A stretch of DNA of 64,000 bases from Deltaproteobacteria bacterium. Its GTDB lineage: Bacteria > Desulfobacterota > Desulfuromonadia > Geobacterales > Geobacteraceae. The first letter of the stretch is position 1; each line of letters opens with the position of its first letter. The stretch is from positions 62,001-126,000 of the forward strand of contig SBEG01000001.1 of NCBI GenBank assembly GCA_009668975.1. The letters are read 5' to 3'. The translations under genes and the position numbers were made by a program. Under the pieces are notes generated by a model. The model was not told the DNA's origin, did not search any database, and worked only from the letters and a program-made list of their open reading frames with translations. Below are positions 44,063 through 53,261 of this stretch, piece after piece.

Positions 44063-44590
44063 TCAGTCAAGAATGGATGACTGGCGGTTATTTCCCCTGC
44101 CAGAAAAAAGAGCAAGCGCTCGAACCTGCAATCTGTCCATATAGTAGTAAACCACCGGCGTAATGTAAAGTGTCAGCAACTGCGAAACGATAAGACCTCC
44201 AACCACCGCCAAACCCTAGGGGCGGCGTCCCTCGGCACCGGCTCCGAAACCGATGGCAATGGGCAGAGTTCCCATGAGGACCGCCATGGTGGTCATCATG
44301 ATGGGACGAAAACGAATCAAGGCGCCCTGGCAGATTGCCTCCAGCGGCTGCTTCCCTTCCCGGCGCTGTGCCTCGATGGCAAAGTCGATCAACATGATGG
44401 CATTTTTCTTCACAATCCCGATCAGCATGATCACCCCGACAAATGCGTAGACATCCAAGTTCTTGTGGAACAGAATCAGCGAGACCAGGGCACCGAAACC
44501 CGCAGCGGAAAGTCCGGACAGAATCGTGAGTGGATGAATGAAGCTCTCATAGAGGATTCCGAGAACAATGTAGATGACCGGAACAGGCTG
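44063..44590 (-). pseudogene. Remnant of an RND efflux pump (AcrB/MdtB type), C-terminal end
   Basis: The minus strand encodes [22 protein letters not shown], then [35 protein letters not shown], then [19 protein letters not shown]. An in-frame TAG (44218-44220) stands where Leu is expected before [27 protein letters not shown]. So the last 175 or so codons of a pump of about 1000 residues remain, broken by a nonsense codon; similarity ends abruptly at about 44590, where a deletion junction must lie. It follows tolC on the same strand and was probably the pump of that operon. Translation as a protein is very unlikely. Confidence 0.88.
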
Positions 44591-44680
44591 TCAGCAAAGC
44601 ACATACGGTACATAGCGTAGCAAATAAAAGTTGCTTCAGTGAAAAGGTACACCTCCCGACACGTTTTGCATGAAGTTCCG

Positions 44681-46207
44681 CTAGCGACTGGAGGATTCAT
44701 ATAAAGCATCCGCTTCCTTTCCGGTAACTGTTATCCCTTCCTGATCCAGCAGCTCTCCGGTGGCTCTCCAATACTCTCCGATGGCAATGGTGTAGTCCGC
44801 CTGCGCCTGAATCTGGTTCACCTTCGCGGTAACCAGGTCATTCTGGACATCAACTACCTCTTTGGTGGTTGCAAGCCCGACCTCATTCCTTTTTATGTAA
44901 GCACGCATGCGCTCCTCGGCATAGGCGAGGCCGCGGTCGGCAACATCCAATTGCCGATAGTTCGCCTGAATTCCACGAATAGCGCTCCTTACTTCATTTC
45001 TGACGTTCTCTTCAAGACTCTTGAGCTGCACCTGCGCCTGTTCCGAACTGAGCCGGCTCCTGATAAAATCATTCTTCGCGGCCCGGTTTCCAAGCGGATA
45101 ACTGAATTGCAGCCCGACTGCCCAAACCGGATATTCCGCAGAGCCAAGCTTTTTCATATCGCGGCTGAAATCTCTTTCGAGTCCGGTGAGAGCGGCACTG
45201 GCATTGAACGTCAGGTCCGGTAAGGTCCGGTTATGGGCCACACGGGTTTGCAGGTCAAGAGTTTGAAGATTTACCCGCTGGGCCTTCAGATCAGGGCGTT
45301 GCGACAGTGCCCTGGCAACTGCCTCAGCTTCGTTGATGGAATGTTGCTCACGAGTCGGCGGCTCAACCGGATTCAACGCCTGATGTCCCTCTATCTGCAG
45401 CAGAATTCTCACCACGTCCATCTGATCCATGAACAGCTTTTCCGCATCAATCAATTCCTTCTCCCGCGCAGCGACACCGAATTCGGCATTCAGTATCTCC
45501 ATGGCCGGGAGGACACCGGCTCTCACCTGCCCCTTGGTGTCGGCGAGAATTTTTTGAGCAAGGACGAGAGCCGATTTTCTTGCCTCAAGGTTCTCCTTCA
45601 GACTGTATAAGGTAAAATATGCGGAACGGACTCTGGTAACGACATCTATCAGGGTATGTTTGAAAAGATCGAGAGAAGCCGTCTTGTTATTTATTGCCAC
45701 GGCAATTCCAATTTCGGTAGCTTCCCGGCCGAAGTTTTTGAGAAGCGGCTGAGCATAGCTTGCCACAAGTTCCGATCTCCAGTAATCATCGAGAAAACCA
45801 CGATTCGGATCAGCGTTGCTGCGATTCCAGAGATTGGTGTAAGAAAAACCCAGCGAGCCGCCTATGGGCAGGAGCTGGTTGATTCCCGCATCTGCCTGGA
45901 GGCTTTTTTGCCGGCTGATCAGGGCACCGGAAACGACGGTGCTGGCCGACTGGGTGACGGACTGCCGGTAGTTGGTCACAAGAGTAAGCAATGGATCATA
46001 GATGCCGCGGTTTCGTCTGATGTCCGCCTCATTCATGGCCGGGTTGTAAAGCTCGGCCCTGACCTCCAGATTCTTCTCCACAGCCATGCTGATGGCCTGT
46101 TTCAAGGTCAGATTAACGACATCATCCCCGGCATGGGCAGTCCCGGAAAGAACAAGTACAAGGAGCGGAAAAATATGCATAAATACAAGTACTCGATGAA
46201 AAGCCAT
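44681..46207 (-). CDS. TolC-family outer-membrane efflux protein
   Basis: A 508-residue outer-membrane channel with a signal peptide ending TAHA. Two outer-membrane-efflux repeats follow: LTLKQAISMAVEKNLEVRAEL and, in the second half, EAVARALSQRPDLKAQRVNLQTLDLQTRVAHNRTLPDL. AAGGA precedes the ATG. It is the fourth gene after macA, macB ATPase and macB permease and should be the exit duct of that pump. Confidence 0.92.
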   Translation of the reverse strand: MAFHRVLVFMHIFPLLVLVLSGTAHAGDDVVNLTLKQAISMAVEKNLEVRAELYNPAMNEADIRRNRGIYDPLLTLVTNYRQSVTQSASTVVSGALISRQKSLQADAGINQLLPIGGSLGFSYTNLWNRSNADPNRGFLDDYWRSELVASYAQPLLKNFGREATEIGIAVAINNKTASLDLFKHTLIDVVTRVRSAYFTLYSLKENLEARKSALVLAQKILADTKGQVRAGVLPAMEILNAEFGVAAREKELIDAEKLFMDQMDVVRILLQIEGHQALNPVEPPTREQHSINEAEAVARALSQRPDLKAQRVNLQTLDLQTRVAHNRTLPDLTFNASAALTGLERDFSRDMKKLGSAEYPVWAVGLQFSYPLGNRAAKNDFIRSRLSSEQAQVQLKSLEENVRNEVRSAIRGIQANYRQLDVADRGLAYAEERMRAYIKRNEVGLATTKEVVDVQNDLVTAKVNQIQAQADYTIAIGEYWRATGELLDQEGITVTGKEADALYESSSR

Positions 46208-46249
46208 CAGAAATCCTTTCTTGAAAAACTACGATGCAAAACTGCCCGG

Positions 46250-47476
46250 CTACTCGTAACGCAATGCCTCGATAGGATTCATTGACGCAGCTTTCCGGGC
46301 TGGATAAAAGCCGAAGAAAATCCCGACCGCACCGGAAAAACAAAAGGCGATGGCAATTGCCTGAAACGATATGAGCGTAGGCCAATCGAAAATGATGGAA
46401 ACCAGTTTGGCTCCCCCTACTCCCAGCAGCATGCCGATAATTCCGCCGATAAGGGTCAGAAGGACCGCCTCAGTGAGAAACTGGAGCAGAATATCCCGCT
46501 CCGTAGCCCCGATTGCCATACGGATCCCGATTTCCCTCGTCCGCTCGGTAACGGAGACCAGCATAATATTCATGATGCCGATCCCGCCGACAATCAGGGA
46601 AATAGATGCAACCGCACCAAGCAAAAGCGACATTGCCTTGGTTGACTGCTCGGCGACATCGAGTAACTCGGTAAGGTTGCGCACGGTAAAATCAGGCTCG
46701 CGATTGGGACCAATCTTATGCCGCTGGTTCAACAGCGCGTTTACCTGCTCCTCGGCCCGACCAAGCTCCAAATCACTTTTCGCCTGGACCATAATCGAAC
46801 CAACCGAGTTCGGAAATTGGCTGCCAAAAAGTTTTCTCTGTGCTGTCCGCAAGGGGACAAAGACAATATCGTCCTGGTCAGAGCCTTGGGGGGAGCGCCC
46901 TTTGCGGTCCATGACGCCAATCACCGTAAAGGGTATTTTCTTGACCCGGACAATTTTCCCCAGCGGATTTTCGGATCCAAACAGGGTATCGGCGACAGTT
47001 TTGCCGATCAGACAATTTTTGGTCGCGCCTTCTACATCCGATTGGACAAAATTTCGCCCTTCGGTCACCGGCCAATCCCGCACCGCAAGGTATTCAGGTG
47101 TTATGCCCATGACAACCGTAGACCAGTTCATATTCCCATAGACAACCTGCGCCCCGCCACGGACGATCGGCGCGGCATTCGCAACGGCAGGACATTGCGT
47201 TTTGATTGCCTTGGCATCATCAAAAGTAAGGGTCGGTGTACTGCCGGAACCAAGGCGAATGCCACCGGCGGTTCTGGAACCGGGCAGAACCAGCAGAATA
47301 TTACTGCCGATGCTGGCTATCTGTTCGGAAATAATCCTGCTGGCCCCGGTTCCGATAGCGACCATGGCAATAACCGCGGCAATTCCGATAATTATACCCA
47401 GCATCGTCAGAAAAGAACGCATTTTATTGGTCCTGAGCGCCCGTACCGCAATTTTCAGACTGAGCAGAAATTCCAT
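46250..47476 (-). CDS. MacB-type ABC transporter permease
   Basis: A 408-residue permease with the MacB layout: an N-terminal helix (LTMLGIIIGIAAVIAMVAIG), a periplasmic domain of about 220 residues, and the FtsX-like three-helix C-terminus with NIMLVSVTERTREIGIRMAIGA. In E. coli the ATPase is fused; here it is a separate gene whose stop overlaps this ATG (TGATG). It belongs to the tripartite macrolide/lipopeptide/siderophore exporter group. Confidence 0.93.
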   Translation of the reverse strand: MEFLLSLKIAVRALRTNKMRSFLTMLGIIIGIAAVIAMVAIGTGASRIISEQIASIGSNILLVLPGSRTAGGIRLGSGSTPTLTFDDAKAIKTQCPAVANAAPIVRGGAQVVYGNMNWSTVVMGITPEYLAVRDWPVTEGRNFVQSDVEGATKNCLIGKTVADTLFGSENPLGKIVRVKKIPFTVIGVMDRKGRSPQGSDQDDIVFVPLRTAQRKLFGSQFPNSVGSIMVQAKSDLELGRAEEQVNALLNQRHKIGPNREPDFTVRNLTELLDVAEQSTKAMSLLLGAVASISLIVGGIGIMNIMLVSVTERTREIGIRMAIGATERDILLQFLTEAVLLTLIGGIIGMLLGVGGAKLVSIIFDWPTLISFQAIAIAFCFSGAVGIFFGFYPARKAASMNPIEALRYE

Positions 47477-48201
47477 CAACTGCGCCCTCCTGCCTGCTCA
47501 GCATCCAACGGGTCGGAGACGAGTGTATCTGAAAGAATCTGTCCATCCCGGAAAACGACATTGCGTTTGGTAAAGGCGGCTATTTCAGGCTCATGGGTAA
47601 CCATGATGATCGTACTGCCACGGCTGTTCAATTTTTGGAAGATCGACATGATTTCCACGCTGGTGACAGAATCGAGATTTCCCGTAGGTTCATCAGCCAG
47701 GATGATTGCGGGGTCATTCACCAAGGCGCGCGCAATGGCGACCCGCTGCTGTTGCCCGCCTGAGAGTTGATTGCCGGTATGCCCGGCACGATCGGCAAGC
47801 CCGACCAAAGCAAGAGCTGCCAGAGACTTTTCTTTCCGGGCCGCAGCGGGCACTTTTGCATAAATGAGCGGCAATTCGACGTTTTCCAGAGCCGTGGTCC
47901 GGGCAAGCAGATTAAACCCTTGAAAGACAAAGCCGATTTTCCTGTTTCGAACTGCTGCCAAGTCTCGTTTCAGCAGGCCGCGGACATTTTCACCCTGCAA
48001 CCAGTAGGTACCGGAGGTTGGTGTGTCAAGGCAGCCGAGGATGTTCATGAAAGTCGACTTTCCGCTCCCTGAAGCACCCATGATAGCGACAAAATCGCCG
48101 GTCTCGACCTCCAAGGAAACCGCTTTCAGAGCCTCGACCCTCTGTTCCCCCATGGTGTAAACCTTGGAAACGTCCTCTACCCGAACAATTAATTTTCCCA
48201 T
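47476..48201 (-). CDS. MacB-type ABC transporter ATPase
   Basis: A 241-residue ATPase of the LolD/MacB class. Walker A GASGSGKSTFMN, LGCLDTPTSGTYW, Q-loop FVFQGFNLLARTTALENVELPL, signature LSGGQQQRVAIARAL, Walker B IILADEPTGNLDS. It begins right after the macA stop and overlaps the permease start. Confidence 0.94.
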   Translation of the reverse strand: MGKLIVRVEDVSKVYTMGEQRVEALKAVSLEVETGDFVAIMGASGSGKSTFMNILGCLDTPTSGTYWLQGENVRGLLKRDLAAVRNRKIGFVFQGFNLLARTTALENVELPLIYAKVPAAARKEKSLAALALVGLADRAGHTGNQLSGGQQQRVAIARALVNDPAIILADEPTGNLDSVTSVEIMSIFQKLNSRGSTIIMVTHEPEIAAFTKRNVVFRDGQILSDTLVSDPLDAEQAGGRS

Positions 48202-49398
48202 TTAAAACCTCGGTCCCATTACTCCGCCGCGAGGCTCCGTTTTCTTTTTGGTTTGTACCTGATCGACAATTACTTCCTGGCCGGAACGCAATTCGCCTGC
48301 CACAATTTCCACGTGAGTATCATCGCTTATTCCGGCCTGGACCGGTACCATTACCGGTTTTCCTTCCTGCAGCAGGTAGACTTTCTGTGAAAGATTTTTC
48401 CCCGGCAACTGACCTCGGCCGGAGGACCGTTGTTTTGTTGCTGTTTCTGCAGCCTCCGGCTTGAAGCGTAAGGCGGCACTCGGAATTGTCAATACAGCAT
48501 CTTTTCTCATCACCTCTATGCTTACATTGGCGGTCATTCCCGGTTTAAGCTTCAGATCTTTATTTTCCACAATGATAACGACATCATAGGTAACCACATT
48601 CTGGGTAATTACCGGAGCTATTCTGACTTGTGAGACCAAACCTTTGAATTGTATTTCCGGATAGGCATCCACGGTAAAGGAAGCGGGCTGACCTACGAGA
48701 ATCTTGCCGATATCGGCCTCATCGACACTCGTGTTAATCTGCATCTTGGTCAGATCCTGAGCGATAGTAAATAGTGTCGGGGTTTGGAACGATGCAGCAA
48801 CGGTTTGGCCCACATCAACATTTCTTGAGATGACAACTCCATCAACGGGGGACCGAATCGTTGCGTTGTTAAGATTAGTCTGTGCCTGCCGGAACGCACC
48901 ACGGGTTTGCAGAACAGTACCCTCAGCAGCCATGACCGCGGCCACAGCTTCCTGGTATCTTGTTTCCGCGGTATCAAAATCTCCCTGGGAAACAATACCT
49001 TCCTGCAACAATTGCCTGTTCCTCGCCAGAGTTCTTGAGGCATCGTGAGCGGCAGCCTTGAGTTTTGCCAGGTTAGCCGCGGCACTTTGTTTATTACCCT
49101 GACTTTGCTCCACCTGGGAAGTGAGGATGGCAGGATCAATCTGCGCAATAATCTGGCCCTTAGCAACTTGTGAATTATAATCGACAAAGAGTGTTTGAAT
49201 CGTCCCCGACACCTGGGTACCGACCTGAACGGTAGTAACCGCATTGAGAGTCCCGGTTGCCGACACCATGGCCACAACCGAGCCGCGCTCAACTTTGGCG
49301 GTTTTAAAGGCAGGAGGTGTTTTTTTCAGGAAGAGAAAGTATCCGGCGACAGCAAGGACAAAGAGCGAGATGGCGACAATAATGAGTAATTTCTTCAT
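48202..49398 (-). CDS. MacA-type periplasmic adaptor protein
   Basis: A 398-residue membrane-fusion protein: one N-terminal membrane helix (residues 3-24), biotinyl-lipoyl-like halves (VQVGTQVSGTIQTLFVDYNSQVAKGQIIAQID and GVVISRNVDVGQTV), an alpha-hairpin between them, then a beta-barrel and a membrane-proximal domain. It links the MacB permease to the TolC channel. ATG 49398 gives a normal membrane anchor; a start at 49464 would place 22 odd residues before it. Confidence 0.92.
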   Translation of the reverse strand: MKKLLIIVAISLFVLAVAGYFLFLKKTPPAFKTAKVERGSVVAMVSATGTLNAVTTVQVGTQVSGTIQTLFVDYNSQVAKGQIIAQIDPAILTSQVEQSQGNKQSAAANLAKLKAAAHDASRTLARNRQLLQEGIVSQGDFDTAETRYQEAVAAVMAAEGTVLQTRGAFRQAQTNLNNATIRSPVDGVVISRNVDVGQTVAASFQTPTLFTIAQDLTKMQINTSVDEADIGKILVGQPASFTVDAYPEIQFKGLVSQVRIAPVITQNVVTYDVVIIVENKDLKLKPGMTANVSIEVMRKDAVLTIPSAALRFKPEAAETATKQRSSGRGQLPGKNLSQKVYLLQEGKPVMVPVQAGISDDTHVEIVAGELRSGQEVIVDQVQTKKKTEPRGGVMGPRF

Positions 49399-49870
49399 GT
49401 AGGTAACCCGGATATTTATTGATTTCGGCAATTGTTCACTACAAGGCATTATTGTCAAGGTCAAAATGCCGGTTCGGTTTTACTAGTATCGTCCCATGCC
49501 GATTATGGTTGACGATGGCAAACACCGATAGCGCTTCAGACAGGTGCCACGACAGGCATTTCAGCTACTGTTAGGCAACATGCAGCTGCAACAAAACAAT
49601 CTTTGCCACAGAGGACGCGGAGATCACCGAGTTAACGTCTTGGAAAATAAGGTATTTCTCTGAGTTCTCTGTGGCTAAAAAATGACTTTTTGTGATTTCA
49701 TCAAACAAGATTGATCGAAAGGCACGCCAAAAGCTCACTCTCCGGGTTGTATCGTTTATAATGTTTACAATCTTTTCAAAGAAGACGATTTAGGTTACTG
49801 TGCAGACACAATAAGAATTTATCTTTCAACGCCCAAGGGCAAGATCTGATATCGGACAAGATATTTCCTT
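49399..49870. other. Intergenic stretch between macA and the phosphatase gene
   Basis: About 470 bases without a gene. It contains an imperfect inverted repeat with GCCACAGAG and CTCTGTGGC arms and a TATAAT at 49757-49762 that could be the -10 element of the phosphatase gene, without a good -35. Nothing else is seen. Confidence 0.5.
49602..49680. repeat. Inverted repeat of the CCACAGAGG...CTCTGTGG type
   Basis: TTTGCCACAGAG (49602-49613) faces CTCTGTGGCTAAAA (49667-49680). Such pairs are familiar as remnants of dispersed intergenic repeats in many environmental bacterial genomes. No coding content lies between. Confidence 0.5.
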
Positions 49871-50539
49871 ATGAGAACCCGACGTTTCGTTATACCTGAT
49901 ATACATGGCTGCTCAGATACTTTTAGCGCTCTTTTGCATGATGTCCTGAAGGTTCGGACTTCAGACATGATTTACCTCCTTGGTGACTATACTGATCGTG
50001 GACCAAGAAGCAAAGAGGTTATCGACCAGATTTTCACACTGAGAAGTGAAGGTTTTTCCGTGTATCCCATTCGCGGCAATCATGATGATATGCTGCTGAG
50101 AGCCTGCAGCAGCATTGATTACTTACGTATCTGGAGATCAAACGGCGGCAATGCAACTCTTGATAGCTTTGGTGTTGAGGACCCTTGTGAGATACCCCTG
50201 ACTTATCGCAGATTCTTCGATACACTGCCCTACTACCTTGAACTGGATGATTATATCCTGGTCCACGCCGGCCTGAAATTCCAGGGAAACGATCCATTTC
50301 GCGACAAGGAAGCTATGCTTTGGACACGAAGTCAGGTTGTTGACAGCGAACTGATCGGACACAGGAAAGTTATTACCGGCCATACCCCGGTTTCGAGGGA
50401 AACCATTAAACAATCTATTTCAACCGGACTGATCCCGCTCGATAATGGCTGTGTTTATGCAACAACAGCTCAACTTGGAACCTTGGCTGCGCTGGACCTG
50501 GACAGCCACTCACTCTATTTCCAGAAAAACATCGATTGA
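49871..50539 (+). CDS. PPP-family protein phosphatase-like metallophosphoesterase
   Basis: A 222-residue enzyme related to PrpA/lambda phosphatase and the ApaH group. The metal and phosphate motifs are in order: [36 protein letters not shown] and TGHTPV. It may remove phosphate from Ser/Thr (or Tyr) of proteins or cleave nucleoside polyphosphates; sequence does not decide. No strong ribosome site is visible. It is followed after 25 bases by yjbQ. Confidence 0.88.
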   Translation: MRTRRFVIPDIHGCSDTFSALLHDVLKVRTSDMIYLLGDYTDRGPRSKEVIDQIFTLRSEGFSVYPIRGNHDDMLLRACSSIDYLRIWRSNGGNATLDSFGVEDPCEIPLTYRRFFDTLPYYLELDDYILVHAGLKFQGNDPFRDKEAMLWTRSQVVDSELIGHRKVITGHTPVSRETIKQSISTGLIPLDNGCVYATTAQLGTLAALDLDSHSLYFQKNID

Positions 50540-50564
50540 CTCAAGACAGCAGGAGGCCATTTTC

Positions 50565-50981
50565 ATGAAACACTATAGAAAGGAACTCTGGTTCGAAATC
50601 AACAAAAGAAGGGATTTTATCAATATTACTCCACAAATCCGAGAATGTCTGTTGGATAGCGGCATCAAGGAAGGACTGCTCCTTTGCAATGCCATGCATA
50701 TTACCTCAAGTGTTTTCATCAATGACGACGAGCCCGGACTGCACCTCGATTTCGAAGAATGGCTTGAAATGCTGGCCCCGGAAAGGCCCTACTCGCAATA
50801 CCACCACAATGGGTGTGAAGATAACGCCGACGCACACCTGAAAAGAACGATAATGGGTCGGGAAGTGGTAGTTGCCATTACCGATTATGATCTCGACCTT
50901 GGCCCCTGGGAGCAACTGTTTTACGGTGACTTTGACGGCAAAAGAAAGAAGCGGGTTCTGGTAAAAATTATTGGTGAATAG
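50565..50981 (+). CDS. YjbQ/UPF0047 family protein
   Basis: A 138-residue member of the UPF0047 family. [35 protein letters not shown] and [37 protein letters not shown] contain the conserved His and Asp/Glu of its small barrel. Family members show weak thiamine-phosphate synthase activity; the real role is unclear. CAGGAGGCC precedes the ATG. The 3' end overlaps the convergent gene by 14 bases. Confidence 0.9.
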   Translation: MKHYRKELWFEINKRRDFINITPQIRECLLDSGIKEGLLLCNAMHITSSVFINDDEPGLHLDFEEWLEMLAPERPYSQYHHNGCEDNADAHLKRTIMGREVVVAITDYDLDLGPWEQLFYGDFDGKRKKRVLVKIIGE

Positions 50982-51891
50982 CACCGTTACGGAACGAACC
51001 GCTACTCTGTTGTTTGGTTTTCCAGAAACGATATTTCTTCACCAACTCGATCGGGTGATAGGAAAGCTTCGATTTCCGAAGAGAGGGCTCGCCAAGATCC
51101 TGTTCTCTATTCACCAACTCGCAATCGATAAAACACCGGCAATTAAACTCCTGATCGACAACCTGGTAGAGACCGTCAAGAAAAGGGTCTGCTTTCTCGA
51201 AGTGACAAACCGATGTTCTCGCATTCATCCGTTCACCAAGGGCGTAGGCCTTTACACGCCCCTCAACAAGAACGACCACGCCCTCTAGCCCCAATTGCTC
51301 CGCTCTTTCCAGCCCCTCCGCAGCAGCCGCAACCTCCAATTCAAGTGACCGGTTATCATGCCCTACTCGAATCCGCCGCCATTCTTCGAGAAGCGCAAGA
51401 GTATCTTCACGGTAACCGGCCGAATACCTGTCGACAGTAAAGGAATGGCGACTCGAAAAATAATTCACACGATTTTTTTTCTTGTGATAACGATTTCCGG
51501 AAAGAGTCGCAAGGTCATTTCTGCAATATACATAATCAAAGGCATCACGGTCCTCGATTGAGTCAAGACCGAGTCCCTGCAGATACGCTACTCGAAACCC
51601 GTCATCAGCTCCGTACAAAACGTGCCCATTTGAAAAAAGAGTATTCAACGCAATACCGACATCCCCGCCCAAAGGCGGAAGGAAGTACTTCTCCCCGGAA
51701 TATCCGCAGCCGAAAACCACCAGGGAAGTTCCGATCTTGGTTAGCCGGTAGAGGTGCGCATGACGAAAAAGATAGAGATTTGCAAAGGTCAACTCTGAAA
51801 TACGTGGTTGTAATAGCAGAAAAAGCGAGTCAAAGAGCGATTTATCGAGAAGTTCTACCGGTCTTGAGGAGGGATAGTCAGGAATTTCCAT
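50968..51891 (-). CDS. DUF2156 (GNAT-like) domain protein
   Basis: A 307-residue soluble protein of the DUF2156 family, which has the tandem GNAT fold found in the C-terminal part of phosphatidylglycerol lysyltransferases. Typical segments are [13 protein letters not shown] near residue 32, [33 protein letters not shown] and [32 protein letters not shown]. It probably transfers an aminoacyl or acyl group; the substrate is unknown. Confidence 0.85.
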   Translation of the reverse strand: MEIPDYPSSRPVELLDKSLFDSLFLLLQPRISELTFANLYLFRHAHLYRLTKIGTSLVVFGCGYSGEKYFLPPLGGDVGIALNTLFSNGHVLYGADDGFRVAYLQGLGLDSIEDRDAFDYVYCRNDLATLSGNRYHKKKNRVNYFSSRHSFTVDRYSAGYREDTLALLEEWRRIRVGHDNRSLELEVAAAAEGLERAEQLGLEGVVVLVEGRVKAYALGERMNARTSVCHFEKADPFLDGLYQVVDQEFNCRCFIDCELVNREQDLGEPSLRKSKLSYHPIELVKKYRFWKTKQQSSGSFRNGAIHQ

Positions 51892-52391
51892 TACCTACTC
51901 CGTAAAAAGCATGGTCTGATGTACCGTATCACTCTGAGCCTTACTATAGCAGGACTTCACAAAGAATGCATGGCTCAATTCACCACGAAATCCAGTGCGA
52001 TTAGCGCAGGGTATTCTCTGGTGTACAGTATTCGGTAGCTTGGAACATCCGCCCGATTAGATAGTAATTGCAAAAATTCCCATTGTGGCAAAACATGGCG
52101 CATTCGAACATCTGTACAGGCTAAACAGTCAGCAAAATATCCCCAAAAACAGAAGCTAAAAAAGTCTGCATGGAAATTTTCAACGAGAGTTTCTGGACAA
52201 GGGATGAGTCGAGAAAAAAATCAGCAGGAGGGAGATGCTACATACGCAAAGCGGATACCTTGTTACGTGCCGCATGGGGCATAACAAACTGGGTTATCGT
52301 TACGATCAAACCCAAGGCATCCGCTTCTTGCAATTACTTACAATGAGGCTATTATTAATTATCTCCGGTGAGTCTCTTTGCGAAAGAAACA
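51892..52391. other. 500-base stretch without a convincing gene, rich in hairpins
   Basis: The right part (about 52220-52325) has three consecutive hairpins on the plus strand: AGCA/TGCT, TTGTTA..TGCC/GGGCA..TAACAA and GGGTTATCG/CGATCAAACCC, with the string ACGCAAAGC between the first two. A 95-codon open frame from 52235 overlaps it but has poor coding character. No known RNA family is recognised. Confidence 0.4.
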
Positions 52392-52547
52392 CTAACCGAT
52401 CAGGAAATTATTCCTTCTTGCCCTGTTGGAGAGAATTGTCGGATCCAGCAGTTCGCCACACCCTGTACATTTCCATGCATAATATGATCGAACATAATCA
52501 TAATACTTCTCGGAGTACATAAGGCCTTTGCATTTTGGACATTGCAT
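52392..52547 (-). CDS. 51-residue zinc-ribbon protein
   Basis: A small protein starting MQCPKCKGLMYSEKYYDY and holding a second CTGC, so a CxxC...CxxC zinc ribbon, then a basic tail (NRARRNNFLIG). A strong ribosome site AAGGAGGGTTCATC precedes the ATG. The length is too short for many gene finders. Function unknown; it is upstream of nothing on its strand except the gene-less stretch. Confidence 0.75.
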   Translation of the reverse strand: MQCPKCKGLMYSEKYYDYVRSYYAWKCTGCGELLDPTILSNRARRNNFLIG

Positions 52548-52685
52548 GATGAACCCTCCTTAAAAATGTGAGAAAGAATAACAGGTACCAACTATTATTC
52601 ATCATGCGTGCCAATGTTGACTTTTCGGACCTTACTGATCTCCTTCGAGCGGCAAAATACTGTTTTATTACATTATTTCAATAGA

Positions 52686-53261
52686 CTACAGCGCAGAAAA
52701 ATAACCTTTTAAGTGCCTTACCGTTGCAGCACCAATACCCGGAACCCTTTCCAGATCACAGATCGACCGAAAATCGCCATTTTCTTGACGGTCCAGCACA
52801 ATCTTCTTTGCCAACACCGGGCCAATCCGAGGAAGCAGCTCCCATTCAACAGGGGTAAGATTGTTGGGGTCCAGGGGTATACCAAGGACCATTCTCTCCA
52901 CAGCACACACATTTTTTCTCGTTATTTCAACATGTTCACCATCATTACACGTTACTGAAACTACATTACCGGTAGAAAGTCTCTTTTCGGTCAAACCTTG
53001 ACCCCCAGAAAATCCCCGCAAAAAGGGCACCGTCATATTTATGACGGTGCCGAGAGATACAGTTCTATCAAACTGATAAACACCTGGTTTTACGCAGTTT
53101 CCCTCCAGGCGAATCGTCATGCCACCCGGCACGGAACTCCTTTCAGGCAAAAAGGGCACCTTCTCTCTCGGATAAAAGATAGGGCGCCCTTGAATTATGA
53201 GGAGAACAGATACCGCCAACATCAGCACCCAGAGGACAAACCTCCTTGGCTGCTCGTTCAT
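52686..53261 (-). CDS. ComEA-like helix-hairpin-helix protein
   Basis: A 191-residue protein with one N-terminal membrane helix (residues 8-24), a beta-rich middle part ([18 protein letters not shown], like an SLBB domain) and a C-terminal helix-hairpin-helix pair ([16 protein letters not shown] and [17 protein letters not shown]) that binds DNA. ComEA proteins pull incoming DNA into the periplasm during transformation; whether this cell is competent is not known. The ATG overlaps the cimA stop (ATGA). Confidence 0.82.
   Translation of the reverse strand: MNEQPRRFVLWVLMLAVSVLLIIQGRPIFYPREKVPFLPERSSVPGGMTIRLEGNCVKPGVYQFDRTVSLGTVINMTVPFLRGFSGGQGLTEKRLSTGNVVSVTCNDGEHVEITRKNVCAVERMVLGIPLDPNNLTPVEWELLPRIGPVLAKKIVLDRQENGDFRSICDLERVPGIGAATVRHLKGYFSAL

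Noticed and set aside
49701..49765. GEMM-like string GATCGAAAGGCACGCCAAAAGC...CCGGGTTGTATCG
   Set aside because: The blocks look similar to GEMM-I but the stems around the GAAA loop and the 3' strand do not pair, and there is no terminator or overlapping ribosome site.
52235..52522. 95-codon open frame behind AGGAGGGAG
   Set aside because: The ribosome site is too close to the ATG, the composition is poor, and it overlaps the better-supported zinc-ribbon gene on the other strand.
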